DNA from: Fomes fomentarius
Taxonomy: Eukaryota > Basidiomycota > Agaricomycetes > Polyporales > Polyporaceae
NCBI GenBank assembly: GCA_022606135.1
Contig: JABYQN010000008.1
Coordinates: 558,001-622,000, forward strand
Reading direction: 5' to 3'
DNA length: 64,000 bases
The notes under the pieces: generated by a model
Seen by the model: the letters and a program-made list of their open reading frames with translations, nothing else
Databases searched by the model: none
What the model was told of the DNA's origin: nothing
Shown: one piece after another, positions 9,637 through 20,077 of the stretch
Position numbering within the stretch: the first letter of the stretch is position 1
Layout of the letters: each line of letters opens with the position of its first letter
Made by a program: the position numbers and the translations under genes

Positions 9637-12258
9637 TCACTGCACGACAACGTGAGGCGGAAGCGGGTCGAACCGTCCGCCCGTGAACGACACCCTCGCC
9701 CTTCTGGTCGCTCCAGAAACAGGTCTAGTCAGAACTTGCCCGCCGTCTATCCGATGCGATGATGCCCTGCGATGCGACGCGAAGATATCGTCTTGCTCAT
9801 CCTCATGGATGGCTGGGTTGGTGTCCTGTGTCCGGTCAAAGTTGCGAGGATGAGGGCGACCTGCGGGCTCCCATACGATGGTGTCGTCATCGCCAGCAGA
9901 ACCAGGTTCTGCGTTGAACTGGGATGCCGTGTGTTCGACTCTGTCATATCCCAGAGCAGATGAGAAGGACACCATGAGCATGGGAGGGGAGGTCGAGACC
10001 CTGGAACGAGATCGCAAGGGCGATTCAGGTTGCGAAGACCGAGCGTGGGCGACCTTCTCGTTGGTGGGACGCATGAACACGCGAGCCTGAGGAGTGGGCG
10101 TCAGAGGCACACCAGTCGTGACTTGGAGAGATACGTCTTCGTCGACGCCATCAGAGGAGACACGGGCAGACGGGAGAGCACGCTCAGCAGGAAGCAGGAG
10201 AGTCGCCGAGGGACTGTTCTCGACTAGCAAAACAGAGTCAATTTCAATAGCCGAGGGAGATTCTGTCTTGCCAAGTAGTACCCGCGCAACCAGACCACGT
10301 AGAGGAGACACGAGATCTGCAGAGCCCTCAGAGAAGTCAGTCGTGCTGTGCGAAACGGTAGAAGGGACAGCAGTCCCAGCGGATGCCCCAGATTCAGAAG
10401 TTACTTCAGGAGAGACACGATCCACCTCTAGTCTAGTAGAAATGTCATCAACCTCTGCTTCGAGAGCAATCGATGCAGTCCAAGGCTCCGGTGTTAGGGA
10501 TAGAGTTGGAGGTGGGCCACACTCAGGCGCTTCAATCACATTCCACTTCATGCCCGCTCTTGAGCTTGAACGTGTCTCCGAACCAACGCCTCCAACCCTA
10601 TTTGTATTTGCTTCATCCATCACACTGGCCGAAGGGCTCCCGACTAGACTCCAGTCCGACGCAGAGAGAAGCTCGCCTGCAGTATACAGTTCGACACGCA
10701 CTTCGTCCAGGATGATAGTAGCAGAAGCGTCGTCAAGATCCCAGCTAGAAGGGTCAGAGATAGTGGAACGTGCACTGTCTGACTGGTGCTCGTGCTCCGA
10801 CTGGTATGCTTCACTGATAGCAATGCGGTCACTAGGGAACTTGAGCACGTTCCAGCATACCCCAGAGAGCGATTCGTGTTCCGACTCCCCGTCGCCTTCG
10901 TCTTCAGGACCGTCGACGTCGACGTCGGAGTGGACTTCTGGGACGTCGAGCAGTGCGAGACCGAGACTCAACTGAGTGTTGCGCGAAGGAAGTTGCAACT
11001 CAACGAGCCGAGGAGCAGACACCGTCGCCGAGGGATGCAGAGTCGCCGAGCTGGATTCATGCGGAAGCTCAGGGCTCGAAGCCGCGCTGAGGCTCGGGTT
11101 CGTAGGCGTAGTTTCTGCGCCAAGGATCAAGCCACTACGAATGTCCAAGCTCGCGAGTCGCCTGTGAATCCTGGAGAACCAGCGAGCGCAGGGGGTACCT
11201 GGAGCCTCGATATCGGATCCAGGCTCGGTGCGCTCGGTGATATCGCTGAGCGCGCGTTCCCGACCGAAGGCCTCGTGCTCCTCGTCGACATCGCTGATGA
11301 AGCTCAGATGGTCATCGCCAGGGCCGACGTCGTCAAGCTGCTCCTGGTCGGAACCAGGTTGAGGAGAAGACGGAGCAGTGTGACAAGTTGACGGGTCAGA
11401 ATGAGAGTATAGACTGCCTTCACAAGCTCTGTCCAGTGACCAGTAAGGGCGAGGCGGAGATGGGCGATTCGCATCCCTGACGTCGATATCCTTCAAGGAT
11501 TCGCAGGACTCAGACTGCGCAGGAGCCACTCTAGATCGGGCAAGGCTTGCCAAGATGTGTCCTATAGTCAGAGACGGCGGAGAAAACGAAGTGGGAGACT
11601 CGTTCAGAGAGGAATTTCCCGGCGTGTCTCGAAGACTCGGAGTAGCAGCTTGGATTTCTGTGTCCGTTCCCATCTGGTCTGGGGTATTTGCCAACGGAGA
11701 GGTGGGATGGGATATCAAAGGGATTGGAGGGGATGGTGGTTTTGGTTCAGCAAAAAACCGCTTCGCACCGTGACAGAACAGAAGGTCCGCATTTCCTCCA
11801 ACTCCAAGCATTGAATTGATTGAGGTGTCGCCTTCCGCGGGACGTATGGCGTCGATAGCCTGGGGAAACAACTTGGATTGAAGTAGCCTGATGACCAAGA
11901 CAACAAAAACGAGAAGCGAAACAGCAAACAGTCCAACTGAGAGTCGAACAGGAGAATGCGAGAGCTCCAGAATGAGGCGGCTACGGATTGCATCCAGCAC
12001 TTCGAGCACAGGCAGCTTGTCGTCCACGGGTGTCGTGACAGCATTGACTAGCCATTCGGGAGTGAGAGAGTAATTGAGGTCGCGCGCCAGGTGGTAGTCG
12101 GAACGAACTGACTGGACCAAAGCCGGCGGAGGTTGTGTATGCTGCGGATCTGGAACATTGTGACTGGCCCAATCGTGACTTGTACCTCCGTCTTCGGAAA
12201 ACAGAAGTGGTAGCAGGGGAAGAAATGCAGCTAAGACAGCCTGAATAGCGCGCGGCAT
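9637..12258 (-). CDS. intronless acidic Ser-rich protein with N-terminal membrane anchor, function unknown
   Basis: This is a single uninterrupted 873-codon reading frame, unusual in a window where almost every gene is split. The N-terminus is hydrophobic (AVLAAFLPLLPLLF, possible signal peptide). A second strong hydrophobic segment near residues 101-124 (VGLFAVSLLVFVVLVIRLL) is followed by LQSK, so the protein is probably membrane-anchored with a long C-terminal tail. The tail is rich in Ser, Glu, Asp and Pro and looks disordered, with short acidic runs such as DVDVDGPEDEGDGESEHES. The extreme C-terminus is basic and ordered-looking (GATRRARVSFTGGRFDPLPP). I recognise no domain. The length makes chance unlikely, but shorter open frames lie antisense to it, as expected in GC-rich DNA. 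Confidence 0.7.
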   Translation of the reverse strand: MPRAIQAVLAAFLPLLPLLFSEDGGTSHDWASHNVPDPQHTQPPPALVQSVRSDYHLARDLNYSLTPEWLVNAVTTPVDDKLPVLEVLDAIRSRLILELSHSPVRLSVGLFAVSLLVFVVLVIRLLQSKLFPQAIDAIRPAEGDTSINSMLGVGGNADLLFCHGAKRFFAEPKPPSPPIPLISHPTSPLANTPDQMGTDTEIQAATPSLRDTPGNSSLNESPTSFSPPSLTIGHILASLARSRVAPAQSESCESLKDIDVRDANRPSPPRPYWSLDRACEGSLYSHSDPSTCHTAPSSPQPGSDQEQLDDVGPGDDHLSFISDVDEEHEAFGRERALSDITERTEPGSDIEAPGTPCARWFSRIHRRLASLDIRSGLILGAETTPTNPSLSAASSPELPHESSSATLHPSATVSAPRLVELQLPSRNTQLSLGLALLDVPEVHSDVDVDGPEDEGDGESEHESLSGVCWNVLKFPSDRIAISEAYQSEHEHQSDSARSTISDPSSWDLDDASATIILDEVRVELYTAGELLSASDWSLVGSPSASVMDEANTNRVGGVGSETRSSSRAGMKWNVIEAPECGPPPTLSLTPEPWTASIALEAEVDDISTRLEVDRVSPEVTSESGASAGTAVPSTVSHSTTDFSEGSADLVSPLRGLVARVLLGKTESPSAIEIDSVLLVENSPSATLLLPAERALPSARVSSDGVDEDVSLQVTTGVPLTPTPQARVFMRPTNEKVAHARSSQPESPLRSRSRVSTSPPMLMVSFSSALGYDRVEHTASQFNAEPGSAGDDDTIVWEPAGRPHPRNFDRTQDTNPAIHEDEQDDIFASHRRASSHRIDGGQVLTRPVSGATRRARVSFTGGRFDPLPPHVVVQ

Positions 12259-13433
12259 GGTCAGCGGTACGGAGAGGGAAGTCTCGCAGGAAGAAGGGGA
12301 GGGGGAAGAGCTCGAGGAAGAGATAGTGGTGGTACGAGGTCAAAGAGGGAGACGGAGGGAACCCGGGAAGTTGAACTTGAGCATCATCCTGACCCGAGCG
12401 GTCACCTCTTCACAAAACACTATTACCGTTCGCCGTGATCTGGACTGTTCGTCGTTTCCGAGTAATGCCGAGTCACTGTGTACCGATCTAAATGTGACTG
12501 CAACCTGCGAAGACTTGGAACCATGCCAGCTAGTGGAGAGACGTAAGCTTAAGCTCCCAACATCGTTGCATGCTTATTCGCTACTGACTCAAACATCTAG
12601 CGTGTGGCTTCAGTTCCAGGTCAGTGAGGTGACGCGAGCACACAGCACTTGTATCCTGCACGACTTGCTCTTCTTGGAATAACGAGACTTACGCGTAGCA
12701 GGGAAGAGGAGGGAACTCCAGGCCGCCGAGGTTCAAGTTCCCAACTGCTGGCCGCCCATGCTCTTGCAACGTTGCGATCCGGGTGCAGAACCTCCACAGG
12801 TATATTGAGCTTACCTGACTGCCGGCCCGCCCGACATGGGCCGACGGAGATGCTCTTGTGAGAGGTGGGTGTATGTCTACCCGTTGACGTTCAAACCTCT
12901 GTACGTGTCTCCCAAAGATCTTATCCTCCCGCGTTGCTCGGATTGCTGTTATTCTCCGCACCCTGAGCGAATCATCAAATTGTTTGCGCCCAGGCCGTCA
13001 TGGCCTACACGTGCCTAGCTCGACGTTTCCGACGAGTTCGAGGAGTCTTCCTGAACAAGGTCAGACTTACCCGAGGTCTAGGAAACAAGGCCGTCCATAT
13101 CCGTCCAGTGCACCTCGAGGCCGAGGTACAAGCGCTCAGAAATGTCGCTGTACCCTTTTGTTCTCTGCATCCCGACTAACCTAGGTGCGGCACTCCTTGA
13201 CGATATGCTTTTGTTGTCCTGGAGTAGGTAAGAACTGTCATCGGGATCAGCGTGGACCCACAAACCAGTTTATAGACCTCAACTGACGGGGAGGACTGCA
13301 CCCAATATCCTCCGACTAAGTATACTCTCGCGCGGCGCGCCTAGAGCCTGGTATTCAGTCCCGTTTTCCCCTTCCCAATCGATTCTTCTCTTCTTACCGT
13401 TCTCACCCATACACGGACGCTTCTCTCCAGCTG
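12259..13433. other. intergenic region between divergent genes
   Basis: This 1.2-kb region sits between the divergent starts at 12,258 (-) and 13,434 (+). It is pyrimidine/purine biased near 12,290-12,360. Only short, unconvincing open frames occur; it probably holds both promoters. Confidence 0.5.
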
Positions 13434-16043
13434 ATGACTCACGGCATGGCACGCCTCACCATCTCTGTCCCAATTCACGTCCTTCCACTTGCTTCACCCT
13501 CGTCCTCGTCCTCGTCCACTCCTTCCTCCAGCACATTCATCGAGTACGACCTATCCCCCCTTTCTCCCCTCTGGGATTGCGACCTTCTCAAGCCCCTATC
13601 CGCCGGCCTGCGCTTCCCATCCACGCAGTCGTTGACGTCTCCGACTCCCGACAAGCTCGCACTAGCCAGTCCAGCGATCCGTGATGCCCAGCGCCGGCTC
13701 ATGGAAATCCTCTCTCTGACGAACGAGCCGACGTCAACACAGTATCTCCCGCTGTCCGCTCCGTCCCAGTCCCAGTCTTTCGACCAGGCCGACACCGCGA
13801 TCCCCGCTATACGCCCACAGCCCACAACCCCGCCGCCACCATACGTCATGCACTCTCCTTCAAAGTCGACAATCAGGACCCCCTTCTCTTCATACCGTCG
13901 CCGTCACGGCCGCACGCCGAAGTCGACGTTGTCCTTCAAGCTAGCCGCACCCGTCCCAAGGATCCCCCTCGCCTCCGTCCTGCAATACTGGGCTGCACCC
14001 GGTTCTCCCTCACGACAAGCCCCTGCGGCTGGCGAAGATGAGAGCTGCCAGCGCAAGATGGACGTGGACGGAGACGGAGACGGAGTGTCCAGCGATCGGT
14101 GGGAATCCGAGTACGAGTCTGCGCAATCTTGTCTGGGGCTGATCCTCGGCGCAGGGCAGGCCGCATCGCAGACACGCGCGCAGCCTCGTCCTCGTCATAC
14201 TCATATCCAGACCCATACACAGACCCACCTGCAATCCCAATCGCGCTCGCACTCGCACTCGCACTCGCGGTCCAGATACTCCCGGCGCCTGCGACGCCTT
14301 GCGCCCGCCCCCTTGCAGCTAGCGTCCACCACGCCTCGCCCTCACACTCTCCGTGCGCTCACACAGGAGCCTTCCCCAGTGACGCCTGCAAGGCGCGCCT
14401 CCCACTCGAGCGGTATCTTTGAAGAGATCCCTCTCAACAATTGTGAAGCGGTCTCGTCATCATCTCATTTGTTCAATCTAGACTGCATCCCCTGCATCCC
14501 TTCCCTAGATCTCTCGGCGTCCGCCTCGCCGCACTCTGCAGAGCGCCGGCCTTCCATTGCGTCAGTGCTCGCGTCCATGTCGACCGCCACTGCTCCCTCT
14601 TCCCTTGCCTTCCGCGTGACCGGCACCGAGAATGCGAGAGCTAATGCTAGCACTGAGGACGAGCACACCAGCACGCACACGCAACCGCCGAGCACGCATA
14701 CAAATGACGACCGAGAAAACCCAGCCCACACTCATCATACCCCAGCAGCCCCGGGCCAGCATCTCACCCCAACCTCCTCTTCTGGCGCCGCACCGTCTCC
14801 CGCGCACTCGACAGCCCTCTCTCGCCCCTCCGCACGCCCAAGTCCACCCCGCGCCTTGCAAGCCCAGCGTCCAGCCCCACTCCCTCGCCTCTGCTATGTT
14901 TTGCACCCCCGCCATGTCCACACGCCGACTCGCTAGCATGGGTGTGGGGCAGAGTGACGCCGGGGATGTATGCATCTATTCCCCACGCATGCCGCGCGAC
15001 GCGGGCCCGCCGCCTCTGCGGCGGACGGAGTGGGTCGCGCTGCCAGAGGTGACGGACGAGGACGGGGGCCCGCGGTCGCCCGCGAGCGACGTGAGCAGGT
15101 CTCCGCTGTGTGCGAACTTGCGGCTGGACCTGAACGCGGAGGACCTCGCTCTGCGCGCGGAGAAGTGCGCGGAGACGATTGGGCGCGCCTCTCTGGTGAG
15201 TGTCACTCTACTCTTCGATAGTGATTTACGTGGTGGAAGGGTGTAGAAGGTGTCGTGTGAATGTTGACTGTGTGGGCTGATGTGGTGTTGGGTTTGGCAG
15301 TCGCTGCGTTCGTGCAGCCTCCTGAGGGACCCGGAAGCGATTGCGGAGCTCTGCGAGAACCTGCGCCAGGCATTTCGAGCAGTACAGCGTGCGCTTGACG
15401 AGACACCGACCGAGTTCATCATTGACGGGTCAGACACGAAGCAGAACTGGTACACCAAGCACTGGGAGACCATTGACTCCCTCAACAAGTGAGGCGCTCT
15501 CCTTTCGATACGTCATGCGAGACTGACATCGCACTACGAACAGGAACCTAAGTCTCTTCTTCCTCCTTTCACGCCAGATCGAAGACCACCCGCCGAGGAT
15601 ACACAAGCTCGCTCCCCTTCTAGACAAACTTGCGACGTACCACGCCAAGTTCACAGATCTCGTGCGCAGGATCAATGTGCGCCCTCTTTCCCTGTCGCCA
15701 GCTAGCACCGTGTCTCCATTGCTGACTGCGGCAATTTGCCTCCTAGCTTTCGTACGAGAAGCTCCGACTGCTGAACCTCCGCGCGACACTCTCCGCCGTG
15801 ACATCCATCGCACGTCGGAACGAGTCCGAAGCACGAGCGAGGCGGAGAGAGGAGTGCTCGCTCTTCCAGGAAGGTCGCATGCGCCGCCGCGAGCTCCGGG
15901 AGGAGATGCGGCACGTGCGGGGAACGATACGGACGCTGCGCGACCGCCATATGGAGGCAGCGGCCCATGACGAGAATATGAACATGATGATATGCCACGA
16001 CGACGGAGGTAACGAACGGGAAGGGGCAAGGAAGGCTAGATGA
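13434..16043 (+). CDS. Ser/Pro-rich protein with C-terminal coiled coil, function unknown
   Basis: The start is the ATG of MTHGMARLTISV. A long low-complexity frame (Ser, Pro, Thr, Arg/His repeats) runs to about 14,640. The most protein-like frame then changes twice: to one reading LFWRRTVSRALDSPLSPLRT around 14,770-14,953, then across a proposed intron 14,954-15,030 to one reading WVALPEVTDEDGG. Downstream exons are clean: 15031-15195, 15301-15488, 15544-15676 and 15747-16043. They encode a well-ordered C-terminal part, with SLRSCSLLRDPEAIAELCEN, TKQNWYTKHWETIDSLNKNL, HKLAPLLDKLATYHAKF and a charged helix rich in Arg/Glu that looks like a coiled coil. One intron between about 14,620 and 14,770 is required but its borders are not fixed. 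A GTAACG donor just before the stop could extend the 3' end. No family recognised. Confidence 0.6.
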
Positions 16044-17360
16044 TCGCGATTCCAGGTCACTCCGACTGGATTGGATGCTACCTCTGCACCCACACTTACA
16101 AGGGGGCTACTATGCCATCCTGATAAGTGGCGAGAGTACGTGCGAGTGCAACTCATAGGGGTTGTCGAATCTCGACGTCTCAAGTCCTTCTGCAATACCG
16201 ACGCACACGCCCACACAAACAATGGTTTCAAACTCGAAAGACGTCAACTTGGCATTCTTCCGCCAACATATCTCCACGTCTTACAATGTACGACCGCGAC
16301 GACCTCGCGACCTCGAGCGCCGCGCTGCACGGCCTGCTGCCAAGTGCGCTTGCGTCGAGGTTAATGACTTTCTGCGGTATGCTGTATCGGTACACTGTGT
16401 AGCTTTATTAGTAGCTGTCATGCTCCCTTTTTGGATGTGCATCCATGGAACTTTGAAAAGCGTATGTCCACTCATCCACCCCACGAATTCTCAACGCCGA
16501 TCCCCGGTAGTACATACCACAACGTCGAAATGGGACATTGTTTCATCACAGCGGTACCACCTGAGAGTATGACGATCCACCCAAAAAAACGCAGAAGAAA
16601 GCTTGCCACTTCCAATGATGAGGAACAATCACCCTTGTGCGATGGGTCAGCGAAACAGATAGCATTGAACAACATGGCTAGATACAAAACTACAATATAT
16701 AATCCATCAGACATACGCCCGGCTCGCTGGTGCGAGGCAGCATGATTCCGAGGAACCGCGCCGCCAACGCACCAAACGTCCTCGAGACCGCGCAAGGCGA
16801 CCATGTTCTCGGTTATACGAGCGGGCGTTGGTGTCATCTACTGGATTAGAAGGATGTGGCATGTGTAAACATGCGAGACTCGAGTTAGTACCTATAAAAT
16901 AGATCCTAGCTGAGTATGTTCTGAGGAATCAACAATCTGGGGAGCAGGTTTATATACCCTGGTAGTTTAGGGCAGGCGTGATGGCAGGGTGGTCCGTGCG
17001 CATCTCCTTCTTTGGTAGGACAAACGCCCAAACGCTGAGCGTCTCCGATAACTCCGTTCTCTATCCTCCTCAAAGTCATCACCATATACACTTACAGTGT
17101 ACTGGGCATTCTAGGGCAATCTGGTGAGAATACGAGAGTATCAGTCAACTCTCAGTGTACGAGATCAGACGAGATCGTCCACTGTAACTCTGGGCGCCTC
17201 GGACCTCAATACATATCCATGAAAACCACCTCTTCTGACTAAAGAGCCCCGACATACCTGACTGAATTCAATGGTAGGACTTAGCAATGGGAGCGGTCGA
17301 CTGTAGATTGCAGTTGTTCACAAGGCCGATGTGAGTGGACACTAACCCCATTCTGTCATC
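16044..17360. other. intergenic with weak coding hints
   Basis: At 16,222-16,402 two overlapping plus-strand frames look somewhat protein-like (NSKDVNLAFFRQHIS, then a shifted frame with MYDRDDLATSSAALHGLLPS), but no gene model closes around them. The rest shows nothing I can support. Confidence 0.3.
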
Positions 17361-17369
17361 CATTTGTTC

Positions 17370-17760
17370 AACTCCTTCACCGCAAGCATACAGGAACACA
17401 AGTTAGGACTGGACGTCATCCATGGTCACCTCTACTTGGTCAGGAGGATTGACCGGCAGGGTTATTCTGGTGGACTCCACAACTTTGGACTTTGGAAACA
17501 GACGAGTCCTAAGGCCTACGGCGTCGGTCTGAGGCCCATGGCAATGATGGCATGTAGAGACCTCGTCCGACTCCCCGATGATGACTCAGCTGTAACTGTG
17601 CCGTTGGGCGGGTGAGGCCTTGGCTGCACTGGTCCCGGCAAAGGCGACGGTCCTCCCATCCGTAGGTCCTCCCGAATTCCTCGTGCAATAGCAGTATGTG
17701 GTCTCGACGAAGACGCTGTCGAGCGGTGGATCGGAGCTCAGTGATGTCGCTCATACTTGG
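17370..17760 (+). pseudogene. decayed relic of a TAP-like alpha/beta hydrolase
   Basis: Short blocks match the hydrolase at 2283-5031 in the same order but in different frames. A VIHGHLYLVRRIDR-like piece corresponds to the nucleophile-elbow region GHGNLIGSYLL. TGRVILVDS corresponds to RAGRVILDSPGD, one frame over. SYGVGLRPMAMMACRDLVRL (in two parts) corresponds to SYGLGLMPVACGDLVLEHD, and LAALVPAKATVLP to PAALISSKGDAPL. Frameshifts and stops between blocks show it is not functional. Its borders are approximate, and sequence to about 18,180 may belong to it as well. Confidence 0.5.
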
Positions 17761-18255
17761 ATTTCACTCAACTTTGGTGGACCGCATGCTCAGACAGCAG
17801 CAGCGCGCTCCGGTGTGTGACCGTTCAGAGCACGCGTCTCCTCCATGATGTGCTTCACGCCTCGGGCCAATCACCTCGGATCGAGTTTGCGTGTCGCATT
17901 CTATTGCTCAAGGGTGATGAAACGAGAACCCAATGCCGGACAATGGGCGAGCAAAGCGTATACAAGCACAAATTTTCCTTACCCACAGGCGCATGCGCAC
18001 ACGAGGTCCATCGGCATCGGACTTGACACGTCGGACTGAGTATTTCGGCCCGTACACACTGGGCGCCATGTCACCCAAAAAAGGTGAGTGTCTGATTCAG
18101 TGTCAGCTTCGGCCTGATGTCAATGTATTGTACTCACTTGGAGGTTTTAAATTTTCTAGTCGCCCAGCGGGTGCACCGGACGGGAAGTGCCACCAGTTGG
18201 ATGCTGGCTAGCTACCCAAAACCATGATCTGGTCGAAGAGAGGCTGAGTCTCCAG
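17761..18255. other. intergenic, possible tail of the hydrolase relic
   Basis: I could not align this stretch confidently to the rest of the hydrolase. The right end forms the promoter of the small secreted protein gene. Confidence 0.3.
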
Positions 18256-18263
18256 TATAAAAG
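18256..18263 (+). promoter_or_regulatory. TATA box of the small secreted protein gene
   Basis: A perfect TATAAAAG lies 107 bp upstream of the ATG at 18,363, at a plausible distance for a strongly expressed fungal gene with a short 5' leader. Confidence 0.65.
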
Positions 18264-18362
18264 CAGCGTTCACCTTTGCGATGGACTCAGTCTCCAGCCA
18301 ACGCATTATCTGCAAGTGTCTCAGCCTCTCTCATTGCTTCTCCAAACAAGTCGCTTTTCAAG

Positions 18363-18964
18363 ATGGTTCAATTCGCCGCTTTCACCACCTTCCTCGCTCT
18401 GCTGCTCTCCGCAAGCCAGGTCGCTCAGGCCGGAACGTTGCCGTCCAACACCACCGTAGTGAGCTTCCGTTAACCTAGAAGGGTCAACTCCACCACCTAA
18501 TATGTTCGTCCAATCAGCTCGACGAGCTCGTAGCACGCGACGCCAACATCCTCGCCAAGCGCGACGGGCACTGCTACCCCCGCTCCGAGGCCACCCCGGG
18601 CAACGTCGGCGGCGCGGTGGACTGTAACAACTACCTCCTCGGACTCGGCACCAAGGCCTGTACTGTACCAAGGAGTGGCACCGTCATGTGTCACTCTGGC
18701 CGCACGATCGTGAAGGGCTTCGCGGTCGGCGACGATGACACGGCGTCGTCGTACTGCCGGGACGTCGCGACGGCGGTCGCGTGGGTGCTGGACAATTGCC
18801 CCGCGTGTCCGGGTAATGACTGCGACGTCGCTGGTGAGCTTTTCCCGAACCAGGACTTGCTGCTGAGCTCGGGGATGTTGATCCAGTTTTGTTTCTTTTT
18901 TCTTTCAGGATATCAGTATGCTGGGGGGAACGGAAATCTTTTCGTGAAGGTTTCCGGTGCGTGA
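18363..18964 (+). CDS. small secreted cysteine-rich protein (8 Cys)
   Basis: Exons 18363-18455, 18518-18833 and 18909-18964 give a 154-aa protein. The start is followed by a clear signal peptide (MVQFAAFTTFLALLLSAS, AQAG cleavage region). Between signal and core there is a short segment ending AKRD, which resembles a Kex2-type Lys-Arg processing site. The mature part has eight cysteines in a spacing compatible with four disulfides: HCYPRS, VDCNN, KACTV, VMCHSG, SYCRD, NCPACPGNDC. No enzymatic motif is visible. A TATA box sits about 100 bp upstream. Such proteins are commonly classed as effector-like or cell-surface small secreted proteins; a specific role cannot be inferred. Confidence 0.85.
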
Positions 18965-20077
18965 GCAAGTAGCTCACTGTGCTGAAGGTTCGGAGAGAGA
19001 TGGGTGTTCTGATTTTACTGAGGCACATCTGAACACGCTATCAGTACACCTTTGTAATTTCAATGTTTCCGAGTCGATAGCCCCTGCGCTAGAATGGAGC
19101 CCTTCGTGGTCTGACTACATATATCTCACTTCGGTCAGTGTGCCATGGAGATAAGTATGAACGAGCATCTGTAGGCTCGACACAAACCCCTCACATGGTA
19201 AATCGGCGCGGTCTTGGTACGAGACCAACTTGAAGTACAAGCATCATCTGATAGAGAACCTGCCAGCCTGACACCTGTATGCCAATTCGCCTACCGCCCG
19301 AAATACAGATTAAGCATGATTCACGGCTACTAGGGCTGGTTGAGCTAATAATCGTGTTCTGCCATGTCCCACAAGAGTGCGTACTAGGGTCTAACGCACG
19401 AACGCCTACTCGATGGGACGCCAGACAAGTGCTTGGTAGCGGATGGGGAAATTCTTGGCTGGTACTACTGGATACATCAATTGCTCTCGACTCGGAGCTT
19501 CCTCCAAGGTCCCTGGCCCCGTCATGGAGTCAATCGGCTTAAGGCCAGCTCGTCTGTCTTCTCATGATCATATCTAGCAGTGTGTTCAAAAATCGCATAG
19601 ATGTCTTCGACTGGGTCAAGGGCTGAGGGTGCCGCCATCCCTCCAGTGTTCAACTCCTCAGGTTCATCAGGGGGATTCAATGATAATGCAGCGTCGCTGG
19701 CATACATCTGAACACTTATGTTTCAGTGCCCAATTCCCTCCGAAGTACGGATAGCCGCTTCGATTCTTCACACATACTTAGATTGCTCCACCTGTTAGCT
19801 GAAGGTTGTCAGTTTGCTTTGATCGCGAAGGCACAGGTTGCGGCCGCTCGGGCGCGGCCGAATGACGAAAGTTGGGGATACATGGTTTGCTGTTCTGTTC
19901 TGTGTTGTTCATGTCTAGTTGCCAGCGGCGTATGACGCACAAGTCAGAGTGAGTGAATCTTTTATTGCTGTGCCTTTGAACGAGAACGAAACGTTCTCGA
20001 CTTTGTTGACTGGAGATACACGATACACGTCCTTGCTTCCTGCTAGTTGTACATATCATCCGTTGCTTCCGGGCCGC
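18965..20077. other. intergenic, nothing recognised
   Basis: This is the region between the 3' ends of two convergent genes. A short stretch at 19,170-19,220 resembles one near 58,230-58,270 (cgaCACAAACC followed by a GGTACGAGAC-like motif), possibly an old dispersed repeat. No coding exon was recognised. Confidence 0.4.

Noticed and set aside
10094..10975. 293-codon plus-strand open frame antisense to the 873-aa gene
   Set aside because: Low-complexity Ser/Thr/Arg composition that mirrors the minus-strand codons; the minus-strand frame is three times longer and has a signal/TM start.
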